From Topomyia yanbarensis (lineage: Eukaryota; Arthropoda; Insecta; Diptera; Culicidae), in assembly GCF_030247195.1 (NCBI RefSeq), contig NC_080671.1:97451845-97515844 (forward strand): a stretch of DNA of 64,000 nt, read 5' to 3'. Below, in pieces: positions 1-11,400 of this stretch (position 1 is its first letter; each line of letters begins with the position of its first letter). The notes under the pieces are model-generated. The model was given only the letters and a program-made list of their open reading frames with translations. It did no database searches and was not told the DNA's origin. Made by a program: the position numbers and the translations under genes.

Positions 1-659
1 TCCATAAGAAACGATCATCACTAATTGAACACGATCGAACACTGCACGACATAATGCTGACTATTTTTTTCGAAAATCGCACGCGGCTTGAATTAAATTA
101 ATCAAATAAATACTTGTAGCGTAGCGCCGTTCAACTACGTCTACTACCGGTAACGGTCGACTAAGAATACCGTAACCGTAACCGTAATATTCGTAACCCT
201 CATGCTGAATTTCGTTCTCCCATCAAACCATGCCATTTTCTCATTAGCGTTTCTAAACACGATGGTATTGTAACAAATTTGGTTTGAGGATGTAGCTTTT
301 ATCTTTAAAACATTATTTATTAATTTTAATGGATTGGATAACAATACTTCCAAAAACACAATGCCACATAATACTAAACATTTACGATTGACAACTTCCC
401 TGTTCATTTGGAATGACATTGACAGTTCAATTGGAATTTCAAACGAAACATGGCGTCTTTTTGTTATTCTAGTCTCTTTAGTGACGTCGTAATAATCGAA
501 AACGAAAGAGGCTCGCAATGTTACTAAGGTTCTATTGAAAATTTTCTCCAGAACTAGTCTTATTATGTCATATTAAACTATTATATCTTATTAAATTCCG
601 TCAGACACTAGTTACACTGTTACAAGTTATATTATACATAAATAATACATTTCAATCGT
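1..659. other. AT-rich spacer, no supported gene
   Basis: I see no recognisable gene here. A minus-strand open frame (144-518, 124 codons) has no motif I recognise, lacks compositional support and contains low-complexity runs of Thr-Val. A short run of CCGTAA-type repeats lies near 150-190. Confidence 0.5.
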
Positions 660-938
660 TATCGAGCGGTCAGTCCGTACATTCTATAGCGACAAAGAAT
701 AGTGCTAATCGACTAATCGACTCGTCGAGGTTTCAGTATTTTTTCCCTTCTTTTGTGTTTCTGTTTTCGAGTACCGTTAGCCGGTCAGTGACCAGTGAAG
801 CAGTGTTCTTCTAGTAAGCCGTCTGGATACTGTTACATACACAAGTTAAGTATTAGTTTACGTTTCCCCTTATTGGTTCTCATACTAACGTGCACTGGGC
901 AATAGGCCCGTACAAAAATGACTTCCCCTGACGGCGGT
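660..938 (+). mobile_element. LINE-A 5' part: 5' UTR and first seven ORF1 codons
   Basis: An ATG at 918 opens a reading frame (M-T-S-P-D-G-G) that is cut at 938 by the BEL element. The same frame resumes after the 3' LTR at 8061 and runs into sequence typical of the ORF1 (gag-like) protein of mosquito jockey-type non-LTR retrotransposons. The roughly 250 bases upstream are therefore best read as the 5' UTR and internal promoter region of that element, with a left limit near 660 that I cannot fix. The outer boundary is inference; the interrupted codon 7 is seen directly. Confidence 0.6.
934..938. repeat. 5-bp target-site duplication, left copy
   Basis: GCGGT immediately precedes the 5' LTR and is repeated immediately after the 3' LTR at 8056-8060. 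Five-bp duplications are usual for BEL/Pao integration. Confidence 0.9.
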
Positions 939-1546
939 TGTTGCTGCACCCTGTCAGAGCCCGTGTCACTAACGTTTGGCCGATGAGGCGCGTACCACTA
1001 CGCTAATAGGGCAGCAGCATAAACGTCAGTCGTAGAGCGGAAGAAACCAAATTAAAGTTTGATATAAAATTACGAGTGAGTTGATAGAAAGTTATCGATA
1101 TTTTACGGTGTTAAGCTATCTTTTCGGCAATAGCGGATTAAATACGGTGCAGTACCGGTAAAAATTGAAACAAATCAAATACGAACTAAAGTATTACATG
1201 AAGAAAACTGGAAAACAATTAAATTTCTTGCTATTTAGATTCCGACATATTCTAAACGTCATTACGAAGGTTTCGTGCTATTAATCAAACGTGAGTAAAA
1301 TACTTAAATTACTATTAAAATCAATTAAAACTAAATGGCTTAATATTAGGTGTTTAGTACGGTCACGGTATCACAGATCTGATTGTATTGAGGATAAAAT
1401 CACAGCAGGAAGGAGTAAAAAACTAAATGTAAGATTTCTGTTGTTAAAACTTAAGATTATTTGTAACACTTTAAAATATATTTCAGTTTGATCTGTTACA
1501 CCAAAAAGCAGAATTACAAAAGAGTTTTTAACGGCGATTCCGAACA
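939..1546 (+). repeat. 5' LTR of BEL-1
   Basis: The LTR is 608 bp, starts TGTTGC and ends CGAACA. It matches the 3' LTR at 7491-8055 with only about three substitutions visible by eye. It carries a block of about 43 bp near 1010-1052 that the 3' LTR lacks. It should hold the promoter and start of the element RNA. A short open frame inside it (1291-1491) is repeated in the 3' LTR and is not a gene. Confidence 0.94.
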
Positions 1547-1583
1547 AAATCAAAATTTACCGGATCGGATTCCAGCTCCCAGA

Positions 1584-3420
1584 ATGCTTTCTGAATCCTC
1601 AAATGATAACCTCAAAACACATGATGAATGCCTCGTGTGCGGACCAGCCGAATCTGATGATATCGACTGGGTTCAATGTAAGAAATGTGAGCGGTGGGCG
1701 CACTTTTCGTGTGTAGGCGTGAACGAAAGAGTGGCACACGTAGATTGGTATTGCCTTCAGTGTGTCCCGGTCATTGGTCAGCAGCTAACAGTTCCGAAGC
1801 CACAGAAGGTGCGATCGAAAAAGACATCGAAAAGCGATGCTGGGTCTAATCGGGGAGCCGATTCCGTCCTGGATCCAACCGAGCAGCAGTTGGAGGAGGA
1901 ACAGCTCACGAGAGAAAGAGCCTTAGCAAAGCAGATGGAAATTCGGAAGAAGCGAATCGCACAGGAGATGGTTTGAAATAAGAGGCGATTGGAGCAAGAG
2001 CGGGAGATACAGGAGCTGGAACTGCAAGCTTGACGTAAGATACAGCGGTATGAACTGGAACAGACAAAGAGGCTGCTGGAGCAGCAACAAGCTGAGGAGC
2101 GTGATTTTCAGTTGGAGCTGAGTGCGATTCGAGCTCAAATGAAGTGCACCGAAACAAACAATGAATACGGCGCTGCCGGTGGTGATTCAGAAGAAAGGAA
2201 GTGTGAGCAGGTGACGGATTGGTTAAATACACAGAAGAAGGGTGTTATGAAACAGTCGCTTGGAGATCCGTGCGATGCTTACAAGAAAGGCGGACTGCCT
2301 CTGCTGCCATTGAAGACGGTCGAAGGGAATGAGAAGTTGAACCCGGACTTGCCACCGGTTAACGACAGGAAGAGCAGTTGGGATTGCAACGAGGAAGATG
2401 ATGAACGTGTCTCTCTCGGAAATGGAGAAGGTCGGTCAGACCGAACTAACTACAGTATTCCGTCGGAAGATGCGTTTCGTGAACACGGCCAACTGCACTG
2501 GTCCTCTAGGCTGACGTCCGACCAGCTAGCCACTCGGAGGGCGATTTGTAACAGTTTGCCGAAGTTCAATGGGGACGCACACATCTGGCCAGTGTTTATA
2601 AATAGTTATGAACAATCCACTGCTGCGTGCGGTTATAGCAACCTCGAGAATCTGAAACGGTTGCAGGACTGTTTGGAGGGTGAAGCGCTGAATGCCGTTA
2701 GGAGCATGCTTGTACTGCCAGAGTCTGTACCGGAAGTGATTTAGGATCTAAGGAGATTGTTCGGCCAACCCGAGAAGTTGATGCGGACAATGTTGGACAA
2801 GATAAGAAATGCACCAGCACCGAATGCAGATCGATTTGGAACCTTCATCAGATTCGGTATCACAGTCAAGCAACTTTGCGACCATCTAGAAGCCGCCCGC
2901 CTCGTCGATCATCTCAACAATCCAATGCTGGTTGCAGAACTGGTGGAGAAGCTTCCCCCAAGTTACAAATTGGATTGGGTGAGGTATAAGAAAGGCAAAG
3001 AAGGTGCTCCGTTGAAAAAGTTTGCCAACTTCGTCACCGACATAGCGGCCGACGTTTCCGAGGTAGCGGACTTTCCCATCACAGAAGCAACACGATCCGT
3101 GAGAGGAAAGCACGCCAAGAAGGAATTTGTGCACCTGCACGAGCAAGAGACAACGCGGGTCGAAGGGTCGCAAAACGAAGCGGTTACCAGAGCCTGCTGG
3201 ATTTGTCATCGGACTGACCACCGAATCAGGTTCTGCGATGACTTCAGGAAAATGAACGTTGCGGAACGGTTGAAGGTGGTAGAAAAGCGAAAGCTATGTG
3301 GTGTTTGCCTCAATAAGCATGGTAACCAACGTTGCGAGTCAAAACAACGTTGCCATGTTAAGGAGTGCCAAGGAAAACATCATCCTCTTTTGCATAGAGT
3401 AGAAGAGTCGATTCAGGTAC
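1584..3420 (+). pseudogene. gag: BEL-1 gag: PHD finger, DUF1759, zinc knuckles
   Basis: This is the structural part of the BEL polyprotein, which would package element RNA in cytoplasmic particles. I place the start at the first in-frame ATG after the 5' LTR (1584). A Cys4-His-Cys3 PHD finger lies at about 1629-1780 (pairs DECLVC, CKKC, a WAHFSC His-Cys and CLQC). A Lys/Glu-rich coiled-coil stretch follows to about 2150. The DUF1759 gag core (FNGDAHIWPVFINSYEQ) starts near 2562. Cys/His knuckles start with CWICHRTDH near 3194 and continue with CGVCLNKHG and CHVKEC to about 3390. In-frame stops near 1974, 2031 and 2742 break it. Two of these look like Arg CGA to TGA changes and one like Gln CAG to TAG (inference from the surrounding protein). 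Confidence 0.9.
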
Positions 3421-5325
3421 AGAAAGTGAGCTGCAATGCTCTGGGCTCGAATCGCGCAGTGATTTTCCGTATGCTTCCGGTTACGCTGCATGTGGGAAAA
3501 CTAAGGTTCGACACATCAGCGTTTTTGAATGATGGCTCATCAGCCACGTTGGTGAATGAAAGCGTCGCCAAGCATTTAAAGGCAACAGGGGAAGCTGAGC
3601 CACTCATCGTCACCTGGACCGGGAACATTAACCGTTACGAGAACGAATCCAGAAGAATCGACCTGATGCTTTCAGCAAGGGGATCAGCGGAGAAGTGGCC
3701 CTTGGAAAACGTCCGCACAGTGTCCGAATTGGTTCTGCCTAAGCAGAAGATGAAGTTTGCGCAAATGGAAAAGAAGTATCCACATCTGGTCGGCGTGCCT
3801 GTAACGGACTATTCTAGGGAATTGCCTACCATCCTTATTGGTTTGGACAATCTGCACGTATTTGCCCCACTGGAATCACGGATCGGGGAGAAGAATGAGC
3901 CGATTGCCGTGCGCACGAAGGCAGGCTGGACAGTTTATGGTCCGGAGAAGCGAAAGCCTAACGCGAATGTTTATCTGAACTTACATTCCGTTACGGCGGT
4001 AACTAATCAACAGCTTCACGATATGCTAAGGGAGCAGTACGTTCTAAATGAGATAGGTGTATCATCGTTTGCCGTACCAGAACCGGTGGATGATATCAGG
4101 GCACGGACAATACTGCAAGCCACAACGAAGCGGATCGGAAAGTGTTTCGAAACCGGTCTCCTCTGGCGAGAAGATGATCATCGTTTACCTGACAGCTACC
4201 CGATGGCCGTGCGTAGGTTAAAGGCGCTCGAACGAAAGTTGAACAGAAACCCGGTGCTCAAGTAGAACGTACATCAGCAGATTGCAGATTACCAGAGTAA
4301 AGGCTACGCACACAAAGCAACTGATGCAGAACTAACAGATACGTCGGGTCACGCCACGTGGTATCTACCGCTAAATGTCGTGGTAAATCCGCATAAGCCA
4401 GGTAAGGTCCGGCTCGTATGGGACGCGGCGGCCATGGCCGATGGTGTATCCTTAAACTCAAAGCTGTTGTCGGGACCGGGCATGTTGGTGCCACTTCCTA
4501 GGGTCATATGTCATTTTCGAGAACGTCCGATAGCCTTTGGGGGTGACATACAGGAAATGTACCATCAGGTACGAATTCGATCAGAGGACAAACAAGCACA
4601 ACGGTTTTTGTTCCGATCGAGTCCAGACGACACTCCGCAGGTATATATCATGGACGTGGCTACTTTCGGGTCGACATGTTCGCCCTGTTCGGCACAGTTC
4701 GTAAAAAAATATTAACGCGGAAGAATTTCGGGTGGAGTACCCAGAGGCAGTAGAAGCGATTACCACACGCCATTATGTGGACGACTATTACGACAGTGCG
4801 GACACCATCGAGGAAGCTGTCAATCGAGCCAAGGAGGTCAAATACGTTCACTCGCAGGGCGGATTTCGAATTCGCAACTGGATGTCGAATTCAGACATGT
4901 TCCTGGAGAGACTTGGGGAGCGGAGTACGGATGACGTAGTGCACTTCAATCGGGACAAGAGTACCGAGCATGAGCGCGTGCTAGGCATCGTTTGGCAACC
5001 TGTTGAGGACGTATTCTGTTTCGCCACCGCTTCAAAGGCCGAGTTCAGGTCAGTCCTACAAGGGGATGAGCGTCCGACAAAAAGGATTGTGCTCAGCTAC
5101 GTCATGGCGCAATTCGATCCGTTAGGATTTCTCGCACCAGTGGTTGTGCTCGGGAAAATGCTCGTACAAGATCTGTGGCGGACTGGCTGCGAATGGGACA
5201 AACAGATCGACGATGTATTGTTTAACAAGTGGCAGCGCTGGATACAACTCCTACGGAACATTGAGTCGTTCAAGATCGGTCGAAGCTATTTCGGTAACGC
5301 AAAGTCGAACGAAATTCAGGATGTG
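3421..5325 (+). pseudogene. pol: BEL-1 protease and reverse transcriptase
   Basis: The DUF1758-type retropepsin region holds LNDGSSATLVNES near 3523-3560, in which the usual DSGS/DTGS active site reads NDGSS; this may be a decayed Asp position. The linker region includes PTILIGLDNL near 3829 and AGWTVYGP near 3930. The BEL reverse transcriptase follows, with LVWDAAA near 4412 and the catalytic YVDD at 4774-4785. Breaks are a TAG near 4263, a single-base insertion in the A-run at 4702-4708 that shifts the frame and creates a TAA at 4713, and a change of reading frame between there and 4732. Activity of this copy is excluded unless supplied in trans. Confidence 0.92.
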
Positions 5326-7479
5326 CAGTTGCACATTTTTGCCGATGCAAGCGAGACGGCATATTGATGCGTTGCTTACTTTCGGGCGATTGTCCGAGGC
5401 GAGGTGAGATGCGCACTAGTGATGAGACGGTCGAAGGTGGCCCCGTTAAAGCAATTGTCGATTCCTCGGCTTGAACTCTTGGCTGCAGTTCTCGGAGCAC
5501 GACTCAAGCAAACAGTGATAGAGAATCATAACTTGATGATTAGTAAAGTCGTGTACTGGATCGATGCGGACGTAGTCCTCTCGTGGATTCGGTCAGATCA
5601 ACGCCGATATAAACAATTTGTAGGTTTTCGGGTTGGTGAGATACTAAGTCTGACGAAAGTACCGGCCTAGCGCTGGGTGCCAACAAGACTCAACGTTGCC
5701 GACCAACTAACCAAATGGGGGAAGAACTCGGAGTTGACTTCTGACTGCGTATGGGTGCAAGCGCCAACGTTCTTGTACACTCCAGATACTGAATGGCCGA
5801 AGAAGGAGTTGCCACCAGCAAACACGACAGAAGAACTTCGGGTGCATCTTCTGTTGCATATTCTCGTGGCTGAAATCGTCATCGATGCGAGAAATTTTTC
5901 GAAATGGACGGTGATAGTGCGGACGATGGCATCTGTTCTGCGGTTTATCTCTAACTGCCGACGAAAGACGAAGAAGATGCCGATCGAGACTCTGAAAGCA
6001 GTGGCCAGACAGGAGAACGTGATAAAACCGATTAGCGTCGGTAAGGTTCGATTGCCATTGCAGCGTGAGGAGTACGAGGAAGCAGAACGGTTATTGATAA
6101 AAATGGCGCAAGCACAGGACTTCGTCGATGAGTTGAAGGTGTTAAAAAGGAACAAGCAATTAGCAGTTAATCACTGGTTGTCTTTGGAGCGCTCCAGTCC
6201 GTTGTTCAAACTAACGCCGTTGGTTGATGAGGCTGGTTTGATTCGGATGGAGGGACGATGCGAGCGAGCGGAATGTCTTCCGTTCGATCTGCGCTTTCCA
6301 GTGATCTTACCAGCTGGTAACCGAATCACTCATCTGATCGTACTACATTACCACGAGAGAAGCGGCCACGGGTATCGCCAGACTGTGAAAAACAGGTTAA
6401 AGCAGTTGTATTACATCGTGAATATTGATGCAGTGGTCAGAATGGTGCTTAGTTCCTGCATGTGGTGTAGAGGGCGCCGTAATCGTCCGAAGGTTCCACA
6501 AATGGCTCCACTTCCCGAACAACGGATTACACCATATCTGCGCCCATTTAGGTACACTGGGGTTGACTATATGGGGCCTTTTGAAGTAACTGTTGGACGC
6601 CGGTCGGAGAAACGGTGGATTGCACTGTTCACCTGCTTCGTGACTCGAGCAGTGCACCTGGAGGTAACGCATCGATTAACAACACAGTCCTGTTTGATGG
6701 CGATCTACCGTTTTATGGGCCGACGAGGTTGGCCGCTAGAATTCTTCTCCGATAACGGGACAAACTTCCAGGGGGCCAGTAAGGAGTTACTGGTATCGTT
6801 CCGTGAAATAGAAAACGATTGTGCAGATCAGTTGACGAATGCTCGGACGAAGTGGACGTTCAATCCTCCTATGGCGCCTCATACGGGAGGAGTGTGGGAG
6901 CGTCTCGTCCGCTCTGTTAAGGACGTGCTAAAAGCTCTCGACGATAGCAAGCGGTTGACCGATGAAATCTTGCAGACGGCGATAACAGAAGCGGAGGACA
7001 TAATCAACTCGCGTCCGCTCACGTACGTTGCACAACAGTCTGCTGAACCGGACGCACTTACACCGAATCACTTTCTGCGGGTGGCGTCTTTAAGATAACC
7101 AGATATGATGCCATCCCTTCCTTCCCCTAGCCCAGCAATGGCTTTGCGAGATGCGTTCCAGCGATCCCAGGAGCTAGCTAGCGTGATGTGGGAACGCTGG
7201 ATTGCGGAGTACGCACCATCGTTGAACCATAGGACGAAATGGTTTGGTGAGACGAGGCCACTGAAGAAAGGTGATTTGGTGTACGTCGTAGAAGGCAACA
7301 ACCGGAAGTGCTGGATCCGAGGACAAGTGGAAGAACCCATCGTATCGAGCGATGGCCGAGTTCGACAGGCATGGGTAGTAACAAACAGTGGTCGGAAAAG
7401 ACGGGCAGCTGCACAATTGGCTCTGCTGGAGATTGATGATGGTAACACTAAACCGAAAGTAGTCTCCGGGATAGGTTAG
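5326..7479 (+). pseudogene. pol: BEL-1 RNase H and integrase
   Basis: RNase H begins with LHIFADASETAY (about 5329-5364). A TGA at 5365 follows immediately, and a TAG at 5668 ends the next open piece. The integrase has an HHCC zinc-binding region (YHERSGHG near 6349, then CMWC near 6460). Its DDE core is visible: Asp in GVDYMGP near 6562, Asp in FSDNGTNF near 6750 and Glu in GGVWERLV near 6895. The C-terminal DNA-binding tail (LKKGDLVYVVEGNNRKCWI) lies near 7260-7320. A TAA at 7096 splits the tail from the core. The frame is otherwise constant (frame 1 of the window) to the stop at 7477-7479, 11 bases before the 3' LTR. Confidence 0.92.
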
Positions 7480-7490
7480 GGGCCGGGGAA
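7480..7490 (+). other. Polypurine tract of BEL-1
   Basis: The purine-rich run GGGGCCGGGGAA directly abuts the 3' LTR start TGTTGC and is the expected primer site for plus-strand DNA synthesis. It contains two pyrimidines, so it is a slightly interrupted tract. Confidence 0.65.
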
Positions 7491-8055
7491 TGTTGCAGCA
7501 CCCTGTCAGAGCCCGTGTCACTAACGTTTGGCCGATGAGGCGCGTACCACTAACGCCAAATTAAAGTTTGATATAAAATTACGAGTGAGTTGATAGAAAG
7601 TTATCGGTATTTTACGGTGTTAAGCTATCTTTTCGGCAATAGCGGATTAAATACGGTGCAGTACCGGTAAAAATTGAAACAAATCAAATACGAACTAAAG
7701 TATTACATGAAGAAAACTGGAAAACAATTAAATTTCTTGCTATTTAGATTCCGACATATTCTAAACGTCATTACGAAGGTTTCGTGCTATTAATCAAACG
7801 TGAGTAAAATACTTAAATTCCTATTAAAATCAATTAAAACTAAATGGCTTAATATTAGGTGTTTAGTACGGTCACGGTATCACAGATCTGATTGTATTGA
7901 GGATAAAATCACAGCAGGAAGGAGTAAAAAACTAAATGTAAGATTTCTGTTGTTAAAACTTAAGATTATTTGTAACACTTTAAAATATATTTCAGTTTGA
8001 TCTGTTACACCAAAAAGCAGAATTACAAAAGAGTTTTTAACGGCGATTCCGAACA
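7491..8055 (+). repeat. 3' LTR of BEL-1
   Basis: The LTR is 565 bp, begins TGTTGCAGC and ends CGAACA. It is nearly identical to the 5' LTR except for a roughly 43-bp deletion near 7548 and about three single-base changes. Confidence 0.94.
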
Positions 8056-8060
8056 GCGGT
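8056..8060. repeat. 5-bp target-site duplication, right copy
   Basis: GCGGT is identical to 934-938. Removing one copy plus the element restores LINE-A codon 7 and its frame. Confidence 0.9.
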
Positions 8061-8400
8061 TCATCTCAAGGCGAGATGGACGTCGAAAAAAAATCGGTTC
8101 CCTGGCTCAAAGTATATCCGAGCTCGGCCACAGGGCCTTTCGTGATCGGACCAAAGACAAAAAGTGTTTGAATCTGTTGCAGATTGCTCGAGTTTTGACG
8201 GATCGGTATTCGGCCATGGTAGAAATATCGAAAATTCGCCCTGATAAGCTTCGGGTGGTTGTTAACTGTTTAATTCAGGCAAACGATATTGCTGGCTATG
8301 GGCCCGTTACGAAGGAGTACAGGGTGTATATACCAGCTAACAGGGTTTCCGATTCGAGTCCGAATCGAGGGATTGCCCTTCCTATGATGATTCTCGTTCC
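8056..8400 (+). pseudogene. LINE-A ORF1 (gag-like) remnant, downstream part
   Basis: This continues the frame begun at 918. The recognisable core is VLTDRYSAMVEISKIRPDKL, followed by RVVVNCLIQANDI and KEYRVYIPANRV at about 8190-8350. This is the conserved stretch of ORF1 proteins of mosquito jockey-clade non-LTR elements, which bind element RNA. A frame change occurs near 8140-8150, and homology fades after about 8360. No zinc knuckles, ORF2 endonuclease or reverse transcriptase follow, so the copy is truncated at its 3' side. The family is recognised by protein pattern; the exact clade is inference. Confidence 0.72.
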
Positions 8401-11400
8401 AACATCAAATTATAGTCTTGTCAAATTTTGGTCTTGTCAAACTGCAAATGACGTGAAACACACAAGATGATACCAGATAAGGTATAGGCCTATGTAAAGC
8501 GAGAGTTTTGGTTTTACAATTGGCAACATCTATATTGCGTAAATACTGCTTTACTTTCAGAAAAAAGAAGTTGTTAAAATCGAAATTAATTAAAACAATG
8601 TTTTGAATAGAGAAACTAGTGCTTTCAGCCTTTTTGAGGTTCTCAAGGCGTTTGCCACCAATAATATTATTATCTTGAATCTGTTTTGCGCTTGTCAAAT
8701 CTGCCACTCTTCTTATTCTTATCCGGACACGCTCTTCTTCCCTTTGGGGCAGACCCTAGGTCGGAATTGCGAGGAGTGGAGTGCAAACGTTTGCATTCAG
8801 CATCAGTGGAAATTGTTAATCGCGTGTTGTTTGGTTCACTTTGATGCAGGATTGGAAATGGGGGGCATCTCTCCGAAAAATTACCCTAAGTGCATTGGAC
8901 CGGAGACCCAAAGGATGCAGGTTCCAGTCATGTCTCTAGCACGATATGTTCACATTCCTGCGTCCGTTTAAGTCAATATTTCCGTTGGACATGATCAAAT
9001 ATCTTAAAAGAAGTTCTTAGCACTTTCGTCAAAACCCGAAAATGAGTAACTTGGATAAATCTTTCAAAATTTCGTGAAGTTGACGTGACATAGGTTGGTC
9101 GGTCGACTCAAGTTATCGTAGGTATTTAAATAAATTGTTAATTAAATGACATTATGAAAAGGCGGTTCTGTATATCAATCCACTGTTCACAGGGTACACC
9201 ATCGTCGATGGTTATAAAGTGTGCCATTTGTCACATAAGGCAAGTTTATTCATGCAAGGATTTTACTTGCTTTGTAAAGTGCACCTTCAATGGCCAGAAA
9301 TGTTTACAGCTAATGATTTTTTTTGTGATATTTCGATAGGAAAAAAATCTGATCACTATCGGCAACGTGATCATTAATTTTTCAGTCGAACAACATGGAT
9401 GCTACCGAGAATTGCTTGAACACCGAACCGCCCAGCAGACAGACCAGTACCAAATCGATAATGATCCAAACTGGCGTCATGCAACTGCCAAGACATGTGA
9501 CTGATAAATGACTTCTAGCTGCCACTTTTCGGCATCGAGTCAAATGTCAATAATTTCTAAATTCCTCAATCTCCGAGAAAAATAAACCCGACCCGGCTGT
9601 GATCATTAATAACTACGGCAAACAATTTGTTTTACTGATTTTTTAATCAGTTTTTTCTCCTCCGTTTTTTTTTCTCTGTGTCCCTCTCAATTCCAAACGG
9701 TATAGGATAATTCTCAACGCATAACAAATGATCGCACAAGGTCACTCACAGTCGTGTAACAGCGCGTGACGGACTACGGCCTAGGATCCATCCAGAGCTT
9801 TATTACTAGTAGTCACTCCGTCCGAAAAAAAGTAGCCGTCATCTCGCACCGCATGTCCAGACACTATCCTGAGGCTCCGCTGGTTCGGCCGATGACGCTC
9901 TTGAAATAAGATAAATGATTCTGGAGCGTCCGAAAATATGCTCTTTTTTCCAAAAACAGCCTGTTACTGCCTTCTGAACAGCTGAATATCATTAATTATT
10001 ACAACTTGGAGGGCTTCTGACGGTGATTCGGTGATCAATTTCGAGCAAGGAAACTGGTGCCAACCGAGGAGAAATAGTACGAATTTTGAGACCAATTTCA
10101 CATCATCCTAGGATTCGAAGGTCCATATCTGGTCAGCGGGGCTTCCCATCCGGAGCGTAATAGCGACGCAAATCTACGGAGATACTATCGGAGAATAAAA
10201 AAAAACACTGGAAGTCAAAGATTATTTGATTTTGCCCCTTGTTGACCATTAATATTACGGGTGAGAAGAAAGGATCCGAACTGGTCGGTTCCCCCGTTTC
10301 GCTTGCCGGTCCGGGCAGGGCGGGGATGCACATAAAGGAAGGTTAAAACAAATCGCTGGAACAACGGCGCAAAAGTGGATTGCATGGGTCTCTATGCGCG
10401 TCAGTCACCATCATTAATCGTTTTCAAACGAGCCAAATGATTGATTGGCTTCGGCTGTCGGTCCTTTGTGATTATGTATCGTGCAATGAGCGCTGATGCT
10501 CGATCCCGGCAGCGGATGTTTGGGTTTTGAAAATCCTTGTAGCATTTTTCGGTGAATTGGCTGCAGTTTTCATTAAGTGAAATGTGTCTTATGCTGTAAA
10601 AGTTGTAACGTGGCCTTTTGTTATTAATATACGTATTTGACATTGCTCAATGCGCTAGCTCAACGTGGATCTTTTATGCTCTTAGAATTAGTAAAAACAC
10701 TAATGACTAATTAGCGACATACGCATCGGGCACAAACGTACTCGTTTAATGTTTAATGTCATTGTTTAATGTTTTTTAATAAAGGTGCACGATTAATTTA
10801 CCTATCCCAAAACATGTTACAGTTCATGCTAAATAAATCTATTTCTGTATGTACATAAGTGTCGGACCAATATGTTTCAGACAGAATGGTCAATTATTTT
10901 CAAGTACCGCACTATGCGTCAGACTGTGCCGCTTCCAACTCGAGTTCCACTTTTGCAGCACACCAACCCCACCACCGAAATCATGTTTATTATGCTAAGC
11001 TCTAATTTGTTTCCAAACTCGAAGCAGTTAATCCTTTGTTATTTCAACATCGCAACAGCTTCACTAGGCTTAATCTTCCGAAACATCTCATCATAATCCC
11101 GTCTGCCGACAAATGGGATTAGACCAGTCCGGTTCAAGTGGCGGTGTGTGGCTTAGACACCGGCCAAAAAAAACGCTTCTCCCGCAAGGACCTTTCTCTG
11201 TCGCTTTCGGTTTGGCTCTTCGCTCTAGATTTCCACTTGGGACAATCCAAATCATCGCATCGTCAGTCAGTGCACAGGAATTACGCTGCCGTAAAAGCGA
11301 AAAGCAAGCAACCGGAGAACCCACTTTGACCGAGCAGCAAGAGCCACTAATGATAGTGATCATCTGCTTTTTTGGCTCGTTCTCAGCTCCGTTCCGATCC

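Larger units (their letters stand above)
939..8055 (+). mobile_element. BEL/Pao LTR retrotransposon, full length but coding-defective
   Basis: This is a complete 7,117-bp LTR element with LTRs at both ends, a purine tract before the 3' LTR and GCGGT duplications on each side. One gag-pol polyprotein runs from an ATG at 1584 to about 7479 in the order PHD finger, DUF1759 gag, zinc knuckles, aspartic protease, reverse transcriptase, RNase H, integrase. That domain order, the PHD finger and the TGTTG...CGAACA LTR ends are typical of insect BEL/Pao. The reading frame carries at least seven nonsense codons plus one single-base frameshift in an A-run near 4702-4708, so it cannot encode a full polyprotein. 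It is inserted in LINE-A ORF1 and is the younger of the two. Confidence 0.96.

Noticed and set aside
144..518. 124-codon minus-strand frame
   Set aside because: No motif, low-complexity Thr-Val stretch, no upstream promoter or splice context that I could support.
1291..1491. 66-codon open frame, repeated at 7800-8000
   Set aside because: It lies wholly within the two LTRs, so the repetition follows from the LTR duplication and not from a protein.
2886..3221. Minus-strand frame inside BEL-1 gag
   Set aside because: Shadow of the plus-strand gag coding sequence.
7068..7521. Several minus-strand frames over the BEL-1 integrase tail
   Set aside because: Shadows of the plus-strand pol frame; they have no motifs of their own.
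9394..9510. 37-codon frame M-D-A-T-E-N-C...
   Set aside because: Too short, no recognisable domain, no clear splice sites on both sides.
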